Shown here: in pieces, positions 44,281 through 56,985 of the stretch
Layout of the letters: each line of letters opens with the position of its first letter
Position numbering within the stretch: the first letter of the stretch is position 1
Assembly (NCBI GenBank): GCA_014529385.2
Contig: CM043963.1
Coordinates: 95,494,412 to 95,558,411, forward strand
Reading direction: 5' to 3'
DNA from: Adiantum capillus-veneris
Taxonomy: Eukaryota > Streptophyta > Polypodiopsida > Polypodiales > Pteridaceae
DNA length: 64,000 bases
Translations under genes and position numbers: made by a program
The notes under the pieces: model-generated
Databases searched by the model: none
Told to the model about the DNA's origin: nothing
What the model saw: only the letters and a program-made list of their open reading frames with translations

Positions 44281-45422
44281 GTACTTGTACCCAAGAGTTT
44301 TGGCACTAGCCGATACAAAAATTTGGTCTTTTTTGTATGGATTTTGAGAGACCCTCTTTTCATACCTTACCGTCACTGCTATACCCTTGTCAATGATTCT
44401 AATGCGAGGCTGATTTTCTCTAAAACAATCAAGCACTACATTTCTAGGATGTAGATCACAATGCACAACTCCTTTCACGTGTGAATGCCAACGTCTAGAC
44501 CATGACATGAATTAGCGAGGAAAATTTTCACAAAAGGCACCAATGCTGCACTTTTTGAATTCAGATAATTTAGGAGGCAAAGCTCTATCAATTCCCCAAC
44601 CACCTCCCTCAAGTTTTCTTTGAATTCTGACATAGCTATTATTCTCATAAGGTAACGATATTTAGCATGGAGCTAATTGATCCTTCATTAGAAAATGCTT
44701 ATCCAAGACATAGAGCGAGTGTGCCCTATGCTAGGTACAATTTGTATATGCATCAAATCCATGATAGTCTCTTTTGCAAAAGACTTGCAACATACTTCAA
44801 AAGCCCCAAGGTATTTTTTAGCTGCATAAAAAGTATCTCGAGATAAAAAGGATAAACCATGCATTTCTACTTTTTTGCACACTCCATAAGAGCCACACCC
44901 TACTCTACCAATAACTTTGATGGCATCATGTGAAATGCCAAATTGAGATATTACACTTGGAGTTTCAAAGTGTATTATTTAAATAGCTTAGAGAAGCATT
45001 TGGCATGAACAAAGGCCTCTCCTCTACTGTTATTTCATGGCGAGCTTGTTCAACTTTGACCTCCTTAGAAACCAAAAACCGAGTATCCATATTCCTTGCA
45101 TATTTTCTTTAAACCTTTTGTGCTCACCATTGGTTATCCCAATCTTGGAAACGCTCAGCCCTTCATGAATTGGTAAGCTATCATGTAAAGCATAACCACA
45201 TTTTACCATGTTACCAATAACAGATGCCAAAAGTTTGCATGACATATCAACGCCAATCGGGGCTATCAATGTCATGTAAGCAATCATTTTAGTGACAAAC
45301 ATATCTAGTATGATAGGACTTTCCATAGTGAGAGCAATGTCAGGTGTGGAAAGATTTCTAATTCTAATACATAACAAGGTCCTCAAGACCTTTGGCATGA
45401 CCATCTTTTGTTTAATAAACAA
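44281..45422 (-). pseudogene. Decayed protein kinase
   Basis: Minus-strand pieces carry the landmarks of a protein kinase in the right order: a glycine loop IGRVGCGSYGV (44915-44880), the following FYAAKKY with the ATP-binding Lys, a catalytic loop VVHCDLHPRNV (about 44470-44438, Asp and Asn kept, HRD changed to HCD) and IIDKGIAV where DFG should be (44391-44383, Phe to Lys). The substrate-lobe end is absent. Stops and frame changes lie between the pieces (for example near 44509, 44687 and 45030). A 130-codon frame at 45422-45030 lies just upstream in the same direction and may be the N-terminal region. With DFG lost and frames broken, it is not an active kinase. Confidence 0.75.
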
Positions 45423-46475
45423 GGTGAGGAGTCACGATGGCCTCGTGAAGGTAAGGAGGAGGGAGAAGATTTATCGAAAGTAGGTCTCAATCAGTTGTGC
45501 AATTGTATTGTTTTGATATAGAATTGTATTGTCTACATACACACATAATTAGACCCCTATCACATTGGGCCGCGTGCCCATCATGAGTTGGACGACCATG
45601 ATCAACATGCCCTTGCATGAGAAGAGTTCGGATTACAATAGCTAGCACAAATGCTGTCACACTGAGCGCGTGCGAGAAATTAGAAAAGTTGCTACACGTC
45701 CAATCAATCGGTAGGATTAGTATTGGAGTTGAAGTTGGTCGGGCATGGGAGGGCGATACAGTTTTGGAAAAAGTGTGTCGCTAAGCTAGACGACCAACTA
45801 AATTGGGAAAACATGGACATCATCCCAATGTGACAGGTGACTCTGTTGGCACATCCGTTGATTGGTTGGGAAGAGAATAAACATTGTCTGCATGTCCCAA
45901 TGTGACACGGGCGTTAGAAACTAGCGGTTTCAAATTGGCTTATCGATCGGTATGGCCACCACCACTGCCTTCAACAACGGATTATGGATATGGGAAATGC
46001 ACTTTCCCTATGTCCCCAACCCCCCCACACAAATGCACACACGTCTACACAGAGGTGAAATGGTCAACAAATACTGAGGTTAAAGTTTGTGTAAATGCCG
46101 AAAGAAAAGGGAAGTTTTTTATGGCCTCCAAAATGAAAAAAATTGAATCATCCTTAAGATGGCACTTCTTTTTTTCCAAACTCTATAAAAAGGTAGTAGA
46201 GATGCCTTGTCTGTTATGATGAATCTACTTAAACAAGGTGAAAAGATCACATTGACATTTTAAGATAAAATAAAGTAATTTTTTTTAAAAATAATAATTA
46301 AAAAAAAACAACAAAATAAAGAGACCCCATTACAAACTAAAAAGTAGATCTAATAAGCATAGATACTAATTAAACAAATTCTTAAGAAAAAGTAGGTTCA
46401 ATAAGAATAAAAATATAACTAGAGTGCTTGTTAGTTGCATTTGCATTGAATTGAGATCGTACAAAATATTGGAGG

Positions 46476-46506
<31 letters not shown>

Positions 46507-46949
46507 CATGAAAGCGTTTTAGTTTTTTCTACTTGAGAGTGTTTGGGATATCGATCGTCGTGGTCTACAGGTGTACCTCCACATAAATTGGATACCGATC
46601 ATAGTGCTTCTCAGGGGTACCTCGCCAAAAACCACAAGGAGTGTTAAGAGTTTTTTCAAGCTCATTGTTCATGATCATACAAGATGTCAATGTTATTAAT
46701 TATTTGTTGTTCCATTTTTATGTTTCAAAAAGAAAGAAAACATGCAAGTCTCCTTGTAGAGGGGAGTTTGCACAGTCCTCCCCAATTTTTATAATACGAG
46801 GGAACGTGCCGTTCCCACAACAACGTGCAATTTTCAGTGTGTTCATTAACTGCGTTCCTCAGTGTCAAAAATGAAAAAATGATAATGCTTACTCACCATG
46901 TGATTGAATGTCTATCACCAATGCACTTCCTTGCATCAATGACGTTGGA
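45423..46949. other. Intergenic, no gene seen
   Basis: No recognisable protein on either strand. AG microsatellite at about 46474-46501; A/T-rich stretch at 46260-46440. Confidence 0.5.
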
Positions 46950-49900
46950 CATCTCCTGCACTTAACCTGTTTTGCAAAAGACGACATCCCAGGGAGGATG
47001 CGCTTCAAGAAGGTTTTGTGCTATTGTGAGGACACCACATTTGGCATACAAATTGATCAAATAATACCAAGCATGACATTGTACCCCCAACAAGCCCTAA
47101 CTAGAAATCTCATTGTAAATTTTGATATGAAAGACTTCAAGGTGCAAGTATAGGTGAAAACAACCTACAACTTTTTGGCAATGCTGTTGTGCGCATCCTG
47201 CAATCGATGCATTCCAATGCTTTGCATCCGTTGAAAACAGCCTAGAGCTTTTTGGCCCTGCTCTTGTTGCGCACATCCCGCAATCAGTGTATTCAAAGAG
47301 GTGGCATTTTGGGCAAGAAAGCTCCTCAAGCACTTTTTGTACTTTCTCAAGCACACCACATCTAGCATACATATCGACCAAGGCATTGCAAAGCACGACA
47401 TCTTTTTTGATCAACAGCCCCTGACTAACAATATCGGCCTAAATTTTTTTGCCCATATCAGCATCTTGCGTAGAGCCACATGCCTTCAAAATGCACGCGT
47501 ATGTAATTGCATCTGGTGGAAACAGACTAGAGTTTTTTCCTATGGAAAATCTTGCAATCAGTGGAATCCAAGAGTCCACTCTTTGTGTAGGAACCGAAAA
47601 ACATTCTCGACCTTTCTAGCCCTGCTCCTATTGTGCATATCCTGCAACCAGTGCATTCCCATACTTTGCATCCCTTGAAAATAGCCAAGAGATTTTTGGA
47701 GCTGCTGCTCTTGCACACATCCTGCAATCAGTGCATTCCAAGAGACAACATTCTGGATAGGAAGCTCCTCAAGCACTTTTTGTGCTTTCTCAAGTGCACC
47801 ACATTTGGCATACATCTTGACCAACACAGTCCCAAGTATGACATCTTTTCTCAATAGCCTCTGGAGGTGCTCTTCTTGCACACATCCCGCAATCAGTGTT
47901 GGCAGACAACAAGCTCATCAAGAACTTTTTGTGCTTGCATACATGTGTGTTGATGAAGACACCGCCAAGCACGATATCTTTTTTCAATAGCCTCTGACTA
48001 ACAATATAATTGTGAATTTTGTGCCCGTATCAACATCTTGCATAGAGCCATATGCCTTCAAGATGCATGTGTAGGTGATTGCAGCTGGAGAGAGGCCCTC
48101 GCTTCGCATACATATCAACCAAGGTAGTGACAAGCACAACATCTCTTTTCAAGAGCCTCTGACTAACAGTATAATTGTGAATTTTTGTGCCAATATCAGC
48201 ATCTTTTGTAGAGCCACATGCCTTCAAGATGCATGTGTAGGTGATTGCATCTGGAGAGAGGGCCTCGCTTCATGTACATATCGACCAAGACAGTGCCAAG
48301 CACGACATATCTTTTCAAGAGCCTTTGACTACCAATATAGTTATGAATTCTTGTGCCCATATCAGCATCTTGCATAGAGCCACACCTTTCAAGATGCATG
48401 CTTAGGTGATTCCATTTGCAGAGAGGCCCTTGAGCCCTCGCTTCACATACATATCGACCAAGACAATGCCAAGCACGACAGCTTTTTTCAACACCCTCTA
48501 GTGTTGCTCTTGTTGCATAGCTTCTGCAATCAGTGCATTCCAAGAGATGACATCTGCTGAAAACAGAGAAGAGCTTTCTGGCCATTACACTGTGGGAAAA
48601 ATCTTGCAATCAGCGCATTCCAAGAGTCCATACTCCGTACAAGAAGCTCCTATAGCACTTGCGAGAGCCACATGCCCAAAATGTAAGCATGGCCTTCAAG
48701 ACAAAAGTATAGGTGATTGAATTTATGGAGATACACTTGCTTTGCATCCGCTAAAAACAATCTCGAGCTTTCTGGCCTAGCCCTTGCTGCACACGTCCCG
48801 CAATTAGTGCATTTCAAGAGGCAACATTTAGCATTCATATCGACGAAGACAATCCCAAAGATGATATCTTTTTTTAACAGACTCTAACTAACAATATAAT
48901 TGTGAATTTTTGCCTATATCAGCATCTTGCGTAGAGCCACATGCCTTCAAGATGAATACGTAGGTGATTGCATGTGGTGAAAACAAACTAGAGATTTCTC
49001 CTATGGGGCAAACCCCAAAATCAGTACATTCCAAGAGTCCACACTCTAGATAGGAAGCTAGAAATAGCTTAGAGGTTTCTGGCACTGCTTATGTTGTGTG
49101 TATCCTACGACCACAACATTCCAATGCTTCGCATCCATTGAAAACAGCCTAGAGCTTTTTGGCCCTGCTCCTATTGCACACATCCCGCAATCAGTGATTT
49201 CCAAGAGGTGACATTTCATGACAGTACCACATTTGGCATACATATCAACCAAGCACTACCAAGCATGCCATCCCTTACCAACAATGTCAGACCAGTATCT
49301 TCTCGTTAATTATCTCACCCATGTCAACATCTTGCATAAGGTCAATAGCCTTGAATGTGCAAGCATAGGTGAACACATCCCGCAATCAGTGATTTCCAAG
49401 AGGTGACATTTCATGAGAGTACCACATTTGGCATACATATCAACCAAGCACTACCAAGCATGCCATCCCTTACCGACAACGTCAAACCAGTATCTTCTCG
49501 TTAATTATCTCACCCATGTCAACATCTTGCATAAGGTCAATAGCCTTCAATGTGCAAGCATAGGTGAATGCATTTGTAGAAACGCCTTCCGTTTGCATCT
49601 GCTTCATGTTGTGCATTCCAATGCTTTGCATCCACTGAAAATATCCTAGAGCTTTCTGGCCCTGCTCTTGTTGCACACATCCCATAATCAGTGCATTCAA
49701 AGAGGCGACATTCCTGGCAAGAAGCTCCTCAAGGACTTTTTGTGCTTTGTCAAGTGCACCACATCTGGCATACATATTGCCCAAGGCATTGCCAAGCACC
49801 ACGTGACTAACAATATCAGTCTCAATTGTTGTGTCCATAAGAGCATCTTGCATAGAGCTACATGCCTTCAAGATGCACGCATAGGTGATCAACAGACCGT

Positions 49901-51790
49901 GATTAACAATATCAGTCTCAATTTTTGTGTACATAAGAGCATCTTGCGTAGAGCTACATGCCTTCAAGATGCTTGCGTAGGTGATTACATCTGGAGAGAG
50001 GCTCTCACTGGATTCTGTGTGACATAGCCGCATGCCTTAAAGATGCTTGCATAGGTGATTGCATCTGGAGAGAGGCCCTCGCTGGATTTTGCTTATGACG
50101 ATTAGAAAAGCTCAACCAATATAATACCGTTTGAAAAGCGATGTCAGATGGACGAACGTCTTACCAGATTTTTAAATCCCGGTACATGCAACCACGTGGA
50201 CGAAAGTGGAGCCAGAATTGAGATTATGCACGCATATGTGATTGCAATTGGTGTAAATAGACTAGAGTTTTCTTCTGTGGAAAATACTACAATCAGTGCA
50301 TTCAAAGAGGCAACATTCCTGGAAAGAAGCTCCTCAAGGAATTTTTGTGCTTTCTCGAGCGCACCACATCTGATATACATATCTTCCAAGGCATTGCCAA
50401 GCACCACGTGACTAACAATATCAGTCTCAATTGTTGTGTCGATAAGAGCATCTTGCGTATTGCTACATGCCTTCAAGATGCACGCATAGGTGATTGCAAA
50501 GGTGATGAACACTGTGACTAACAATATCAGTCTCAATTTTTGTGTCCATAAGAGCATCTTGCGTAGAGCTATATGCCTTCAAGATGCACGCGTACGCGAT
50601 TGCAATTGGTGTAAACAGACTAGAGTTTTCTCCTGTGGAAAATACTACAATCAATGGATTCCAAGAGTCCACACTGTGCGTAGGAAGTGGAAAACATTCT
50701 AGAGCTTTCTCGACCTGCAACCAATGCATTTTGATGCTTTGATTCTGTTGAGAAGAGTAGCCTAGATACTGCTCTTCTTGCACACATCCCACAATCAATG
50801 CATTCCAAGAGACAACATTCAAGACAGGAAGTTGCTCAAGCACATCACATTTGGCATACATCTCGACCAAGACACTGCCAAGCATGACAGCCTCTGGGGA
50901 TGCTCTTCTTGCGCACATCCCACAATCAGTGTTGGACAAGAAGCTCATCAAGCACTTTTTGTGCTTTCTCAAGCGCTCCACATTTGGCATACATATTGAC
51001 CAAGATAGTGCCAAGCACGACATCTTTTTTCAATAGCCTCTGACTAACAATTTAATTGTGAATTTTTGTGCCCATATCAGTATCTTGCGTAGAGCCACAT
51101 GCCTTCAAGATGCATGCATAGGTGATTGCATATGGAGAGAAGACCTCTCTTTGCAGACATATTGAGCTAGACAGTGCTAAGCACGACACCTTTTATCAAG
51201 AGCCTCTGACTAACAACATAGTTGTGAATTCTTGTGCAACTGGAAAGAGGCCCTCGTGTTGCATCAGTTGAAAACAGCCTAGAGATTTCTGCAATCAGTG
51301 CATTCCAATTGTTGTCTTTGCCTACTGCTACAGAGATGCCGCATGCTTTCAAAAGAAAGGTGAAGGTGAGTCCATCTAGAGAGATTCCCTGCCGTTGTAT
51401 GCCTTCAAAGCCACAATCTTCAAGATGCATGCATAGGTGATTCCATCTAAAGAGAGGTGCAACTAGAAAGAGGCCCTCATGTCGCATCAGCTGAAAACAG
51501 CCTAGAGCTTTCTGGCATGCTCTTGTTTGCGCACATACCGCAATCAGTGCATTCCAATTGTTGTCTTTGCCTACGGCTCTAGAGATGTCGCATGCTTTCA
51601 AAAGAAAGGTGAAGGTGAGCCCATCTAGAGATATTCCCTGCCGTTGCATGCCTTCAAAGCCACAATCTTCAAGATGCATGCATAGGTGATTCCATCTGAA
51701 GAGAGGCCCTCACTGGTGTTTTCAAAACTTGGCACTCAAGCCTCCAAGATAGTGCCAAGCACGATAGCTTTTTTCAACAGCCTCTAGCGG
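46950..51790 (-). pseudogene. Array of decayed PPR (pentatricopeptide repeat) gene fragments
   Basis: PPR proteins bind organellar RNA through 35-residue helical repeats. Here the minus strand carries about ten degenerate copies of the P-L-S type unit, for example MYAKCGALEKAQKVLEELPI near 47810-47760, MYARCGALDKAQKVLEELL near 49780-49720, MYIRCGALEKAQKFLEELL near 50380-50320, and NVVSWNALIAGCVQ, ITYACILKACSS and VVLGNAL variants. Every frame breaks after 60-185 codons. Neighbouring copies are close to one another (about 210-bp duplication at 49172-49375 and 49386-49560; 51240-51460 and 51470-51700; three units at 48060-48440), so the locus grew by local duplication of already broken pieces. 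No E, DYW or targeting region is recognised. Confidence 0.86.
49172..49560. repeat. Direct duplication of about 210 bp within the PPR array
   Basis: ATTTCCAAGAGGTGACATTT (49196) recurs at 49395 and the following 150 bp match with few differences (ATCTTCTCGTTAATTATCTC in both). It is among the youngest duplications in the array. Confidence 0.85.
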
Positions 51791-52753
51791 CTGGGGGGCT
51801 GCGTTCCTACCTTGGCTTTAGAAAGCTATAGAGAGCCCTGCGTTATAGCTGCTGCATGCCGTTGAAAAGGCCAAGACACATGGAGCAAGGAGATGTGCTT
51901 TCTTGTTACTTCAGGTGACGCAGGCCCAGGAGATTACACAAGGTGGAGGTAGCCGCAGTCAAATAGAGACAGAGGATGATGGCGTCGCGCTGTCGAAAGC
52001 ATACGAGTCATATTAAACAGCATAAATAACAAGCGAACCTGTTGTTTGAAAGTCGGACACGTGGGTTAACGAGAGGGCAAAGATTTGAAATTCGCTACTA
52101 CGCTAATGAAGTAAAAATATTTTCACGAAACGTCCTTTTAGGAGGTCTTAAATGAAAAGATTCTTTTACAAATCAAAATATTACATTATTTCACATCATG
52201 TCCTTTTAGAAGGTCTTAAATAAAAAGGTTTTTTTACAAATCAAAATATTACATCATTTCACATCATAGGATCAAAATCCTATGAATGTACTACTAATGC
52301 TTTGTTCTTTAAGGTTTTCTAGAGCGGTCTAAATAAACAAAGATAAAATAAAATTTTTAATGAAATGGAGCCCATGCTCTTAAATGAAATGACTTTTTTA
52401 CAAACTAAAATAACAAAAAGAAAGTGGAAGAGGACGAAAAAGACTTTGTGCGACCCAATTTTCAATGGTCCTCTTTAAAGAAAGAGGTACACAAATGTCA
52501 ACACCTTCCACAAAAACCTAAAAATAATATTAAAAAACAAGCAATTGTATACGTGCCCTCCATCCGATCGACTTACATCAACGGTCCACAATTTGCACCC
52601 AAAATCCACCCACCTCACTATGGTCTTCTGCAGACTAAAAAGTGCTCAGTTGAGCTTGAATTATATTAATCAACGAAAGCTACAAGCATCACTGGCATAT
52701 CCTTTGCACATGGAACTCCATAAAAAATACATCGAGGGGCCTTACTTCCACTA
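51791..52753. other. Intergenic, with a 68-bp tandem duplication
   Basis: GTCCTTTTAG(G/A)AGGTCTTAAAT... starts at 52132 and again at 52200, giving two copies to 52267. No protein recognised. A/T-rich. Confidence 0.6.
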
Positions 52754-53221
52754 CTACTCCTTGAGAAGTTTGCAATTCTTATTCCTTCTGCAATGGATTT
52801 TCCACCAGCATATTGTCAAAACAACATTTTTGTCTAGAGACTCACATTTCTTTTGGAAAAGTAGCTCATTCATGGATTGCCAAATTGTTTTCAAAATTGT
52901 AGCTCTTACTATGCAGATGTCTTTTAGAAGATCCTCATTCTCAATGCGTTTAGAGCCCAAGGCCAAGTCTCGTAAAAAAATGGGAGTTTCCAAATGTGTG
53001 TACGTCCACATGTAGTAGATAGTGCCTATGAAGACTCTGATTTGAGGACATCCCCATGACAAGTTAGTGAGGGTTTCATCCGGGTGCTTGCATCTCACAT
53101 AGGAACCTTTGGCCAGGCCTCTTGCTTTAGCTTTAACTCTAGTTGGCAAGAATCCAAAGAGTACTTTCCAGAAGAAAACTTTTGTCTCTCTCTTCGCATT
53201 TGGCCTTTCAGATGGTTCCAA
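52754..53221 (-). pseudogene. LINE (non-LTR retrotransposon) 3' fragment, zf-RVT region
   Basis: The 155-codon frame contains KVFFWKVLFGFLPTRVKAKA, then GSYVRCKHPDETLTNLSWGCP. This matches the zf-RVT region found after reverse transcriptase in plant LINEs, where a K-x-x-x-W-K...LPTR block precedes a C...ETL-HL-W-CP segment. The RT core that should lie upstream (above 53221 on the plus coordinate) is not recognisable, consistent with the 5' truncation usual for LINEs, or with decay. The first Cys of the zinc cluster (CxxC) is single here. No poly(A) tail boundary was fixed. Confidence 0.7.
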
Positions 53222-53638
53222 CTACTTGACTCCTTTTACCACTTTTTGGACCAGGTCTTGTTGAGGTGTTCTACCCAACCCTATGAAGAGGAAATAATTT
53301 CATAAATTGATTTGGTCTTGGGCAAGCAGATAGCATGACTATCTTTTACAAACGGCCCCTAGTGCAGATCTTGGTGGTAGTAAAAAGATTCAAATGAGAA
53401 CTTTGAAGATCGAAATGGAGAAAGATTCCATGTGAACAACAATTGGACATAGGTTAGTCGATCCTAAGAGATGGGACAGTTCTATGTCAAGAATGCAATG
53501 CGTGCCATTCATTGAAAAGGAATCGAGTTAATATTTTAAAATTAGGATGTGACGATGGACGACAACGTGACCAAATTCTAAGATATCGACGAAGCTTCCG
53601 AGAAGAGTTGTCTTTTCTTTTTAACATCCCGCCCACAG

Positions 53639-53952
53639 AAAAAAATCTCTATCAATGCTTTCACTTCTATTTTACTAAACTTGGGAAAGCAATCAAAGAA
53701 ACAGTCAAAGAAAGCAAATAAAACAATGACACACAAAAAGCCTAACCTTTTTGAGAATTGTTCGCTCTTATACCTCTTATAAGCAATCTAGTCTACTAAG
53801 ATGTAACTGAGTTTATAAGCAATGAATCTCTGTTAATAAAAAATCTCAATTGCTTTCACTTCTAAGGAAAAGCAATGAAAGAAACGGTCAAAGAAACCAA
53901 ATAAAACAATGACACACAAAAAGCCTAATCTTTCTGAGAATTGTTCACTCTG
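53639..53952 (+). repeat. Direct repeat of about 120 bp
   Basis: AAAAATCTC...TGCTTTCACTTCT ... AAGCAAT(C/G)AAAGAAAC(A/G)GTCAAAGAAA ... AACAATGACACACAAAAAGC occurs at 53639-53770 and 53837-53952. Confidence 0.85.
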
Positions 53953-54154
53953 TTTTGTAACTGAGAAAATCTTTAATAAGAATGCTTTCAATTATCATTG
54001 ACTATTGACTAGTATGAAGATAGTTTGTAGCCTTAACTTTAATGATGGCCCTTACTCAAAATACATGATTGTCACGTAGGTTTTCAGTCAAGACAAGAAG
54101 AATGACTACGTATCAAAAGAAAACCTTATTCACTCCAAATATATATGGTGTAGG

Positions 54155-54271
54155 GAATGGCCACTGCATGGCCATTCCTTGAAATAATGCACGACCTCAT
54201 GGTGACCGGCGGAGTCCGGGAGCCATGATGGTAGGGCATTAGTTCAAGGAATGGCCACTGCAGGGCCATTC
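54155..54271. repeat. Foldback element with 36-bp arms, each arm containing a palindrome
   Basis: Arms 54155-54190 and 54236-54271 are near reverse complements. The left arm itself contains the exact palindrome GGAATGGCCA-CTGCA-TGGCCATTCC (54154-54178), and the right arm contains TGGCC-ACTGCAG-GGCCA. The transcript could form a long hairpin. No target duplication was fixed. Confidence 0.8.
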
Positions 54272-54393
54272 TCGGCCGTCATGGTCGTTGGGAGAGGGGC
54301 CAAAAGAGCTGGGGTCTGACAGCAAACTGAGCCAAGTTGTGTGAGGAGTGTACCCTGCAACTGCAGAACTGATACCTGCGAATGTTTTTCGTT

Positions 54394-54570
54394 GCTGAGT
54401 TGGCGCTCAACAATTGCATACAGGCGACATTATTATGCATGCTGAGTTGGCGCTCAATGATTGTTGCAAGCAAACAATATTACGTGTTCATATAGGATTA
54501 CGCATGCTGAGATGGCGCTCAATAATTGCACGCAAGCAGTAGTATTCTGTTTGCTGAGGTGGTGTGCATC
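54394..54570 (+). repeat. Short repeat around GCTGAGTTGGCGCTCAA, four copies
   Basis: Copies at 54394, 54441, 54506 (GCTGAGATGGCGCTCAA) and a partial at 54553, with CA(A/T)(C/G)AATTG...CA(A/G)GC following each. Spacing 47-65 bp. Confidence 0.8.
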
Positions 54571-54832
54571 CCATGGCGGGAGAGGAGCATTCTGCATAGT
54601 AAATGACAGTTAATGAACCGTTGAGATTGTCAGCCCCTCGACCAACGACCTTGACGGCCATATGAAAAATGAGATATGTTTCATCCAACAACAACACATC
54701 CACCCGATCAGTGACCAAGGGTAGGTAGCCTAAAAACCAATAAAGAAAAGAAAAATTACATAGAAATATAGAAAGGTTTTTCTCTTTTTCCACACATCCA
54801 TGTGCATGCAATTTTAAATGTAAAAAAGGGGG

Positions 54833-55135
54833 GTGGGGGGAGAGAGAGAGAGAGAGAGAGCGCTTAAATTGGTGATAACTATTTATTGCCCATTACCAAT
54901 CCTAAAGTCTAAAGTAATTTCATTTCTCTTTCATTAGCAACAAGAAGTTTTTGATATTCAAATGACTTGTCAAATCTATTTAGAGTAATTCAACTAGGCT
55001 AAGGATAGAGAGGTCTGAGAGAGATCTAGGATTGCATTACTCAATACATATGTATAATTCATTTTGAAGTTTATTGCAGCAGCACTAAAATGATTTATAT
55101 CTAAAGGGTTACACCTCTCTCTCTCTCTCTATAAC

Positions 55136-55197
<62 letters not shown>

Positions 55198-55381
55198 CAA
55201 CTTTTCTTGAAGCAAACGATATAGTTTTACTCGGTGGTGCTCAACTTGCAACATCCCAACTTATTCAATGGTTAGTGATAAAAATTACCGTGCAACATGG
55301 ATAGGATGCTTCGTGGATGGGATCAGCTGTAGAGAGTAGTAAACATTCTTGCAACTACGGTCCCCGTGCAACAATCCCTAC

Positions 55382-55422
<41 letters not shown>
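54833..55422. repeat. Microsatellites (AG, CT, AC)
   Basis: AG run near 54840-54860, CT run 55112-55130, AC run 55139-55196, AG run 55386-55422. No gene between them. Confidence 0.92.
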
Positions 55423-55425
<3 letters not shown>

Positions 55426-55627
55426 AGAGGATGGAATCCTAAAAAAAGGGGTTGGCTAAAATTGCATAATTGCCAAGAATACAACCAAAAAAATCTACAT
55501 CTTTTAGTGAAAAAATCTGCAAATGTTTCAAGTTAACCTAAAAACCAAAAGAGTTTTAATGGTGCCCTTACGTTGAAAACCAAACAACTTTTCTATAAGA
55601 GACCCAATCATTATAGTATGGTAGTTA

Positions 55628-55811
55628 TGTTACCATATACATGTGGTAGTGATGTGTGTGAACACACCTGTGCATTGTATATACGCCCATCACTCTAGGG
55701 CTAACTGATCTTTTCATTGCACACAAAGTAATACTACTCTCTGTTGTGTGCCTTGAGATTCCTTTGTCTTCTCCAAGCTGTGTGTTTTTTTGTGCAACCC
55801 TATTTCCAACA
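55628..55811 (+). repeat. 5' LTR of copia element 3
   Basis: 184 bp; lacks an internal stretch of about 46 bp present in the right LTR (58280-58326, with TTTTTTCCCTCACTAGGAG). Confidence 0.93.
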
Positions 55812-56174
55812 ATTGGTATCAGAGTAGGTTGCGTCCTCTCGGGCTTAGTTGTCAATGTCACCAACACATGCCTGCTCACTTTCTTAGACTTCAATGAGCC
55901 GCTGGTGAGTGTCAACAGGCCGACAAATACTTTGGATAAGCTCGTACAACTCAATTTGCTTTGATTTTCCATTCGAGCTCATTTCGGCCTCCGTGTTCAC
56001 TACAGGCAGTATTGTGTAGGCTATTTTGTCATTTTGTGCAAAATTTGTGTCAATGCCATTTTTTGCAAAACATGTCCGTTACAGCCTTCTACATTTGTGC
56101 TATATATCATGTGTTGTTTTTGCTTTGTTTCTCCTCTTTTTAGGTAGTTTTCACATTAGGTACAGGCATTCGCC

Positions 56175-56985
56175 ATGGCTGACAACAACACAGATGTGTT
56201 CAAGATGTTTGTTGCTGAGGATAGATTGGATGGGGACAATTATCCTATGTGGACTTACATGATGCAACATGTCCTTGTGTCAAAGGGAGTTTGGAATATT
56301 GTGCAGGGCATTGATGTACTTCCATTATGTGGATACAGATGATGTTGCAGGTTTTGGCAGGATTGCTGTTGTTAGAACTGTTTTACCTTTGGGCTGAGCA
56401 GACTCATTTTGGATGTAAGAGGTGCAAAGTCTCATGCATTGATTGTTCTGTCTATAAAGGGCACTATTACTCCTCACAATATGAAAAAAAGACTTGGGAT
56501 ATTCTGGCTGGTCTCTATGTAAGTCGCAATGAAGCTAAAATTGCGTTGCTGCGTAAAGAGCTGGAGTCAAAGATTACGCATGAGGAAGATGAAATGGACA
56601 CTTTCCTTATTCATATCAAGGATATTAATGAGCAACTTGTTTCTGCGGGTTTTTGACAGTTCCCTTGTGCACTCTATTCTTGATGCTTTGCCAGATTTTT
56701 ACAAGACTTTTGCTAGTACTTGGAGACTTATGACCCAAGGAAATCCCGAAGTTGTCAAGTTTGATGCACTGTGCACATTGCTTTTGCAAGAGTCACTTTC
56801 TAAAGAAAACAGGGCTAAACAGCATGTAGTTGAACATGCCTTTATTGCTGCTAAAAAAAAAAGTGGTAACAATAATCTAGCCACTCCTCATGGTTCTTCT
56901 ACGAGTGGAAAGACACCTGTTCCTAATGCTTCTACTGGCAGCACTTCGTGTGGAAATTTCAAAGGCTGTTTCAGATGCAAAACTT
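56175..56985 (+). pseudogene. Gag remnant of copia element 3
   Basis: The start MADNNTDVFKMFVAEDRLDG (56175) with DGDNYPMWTYMM is typical copia gag. The frame changes at least three times; later pieces read KKTWDILAGLY, DEMDTFLIHIKDINEQL (56505-56650) and DALPDFYKTFAS (56688). A basic Ser/Thr-rich tail follows, with a single FRCKT left of the zinc knuckle before a deletion joins it to integrase. Confidence 0.85.

Noticed and set aside
52754-53221. Host zinc-finger gene
   Set aside because: The W-K...LPTR...CP wording is that of the LINE zf-RVT region, not of a host zinc finger.
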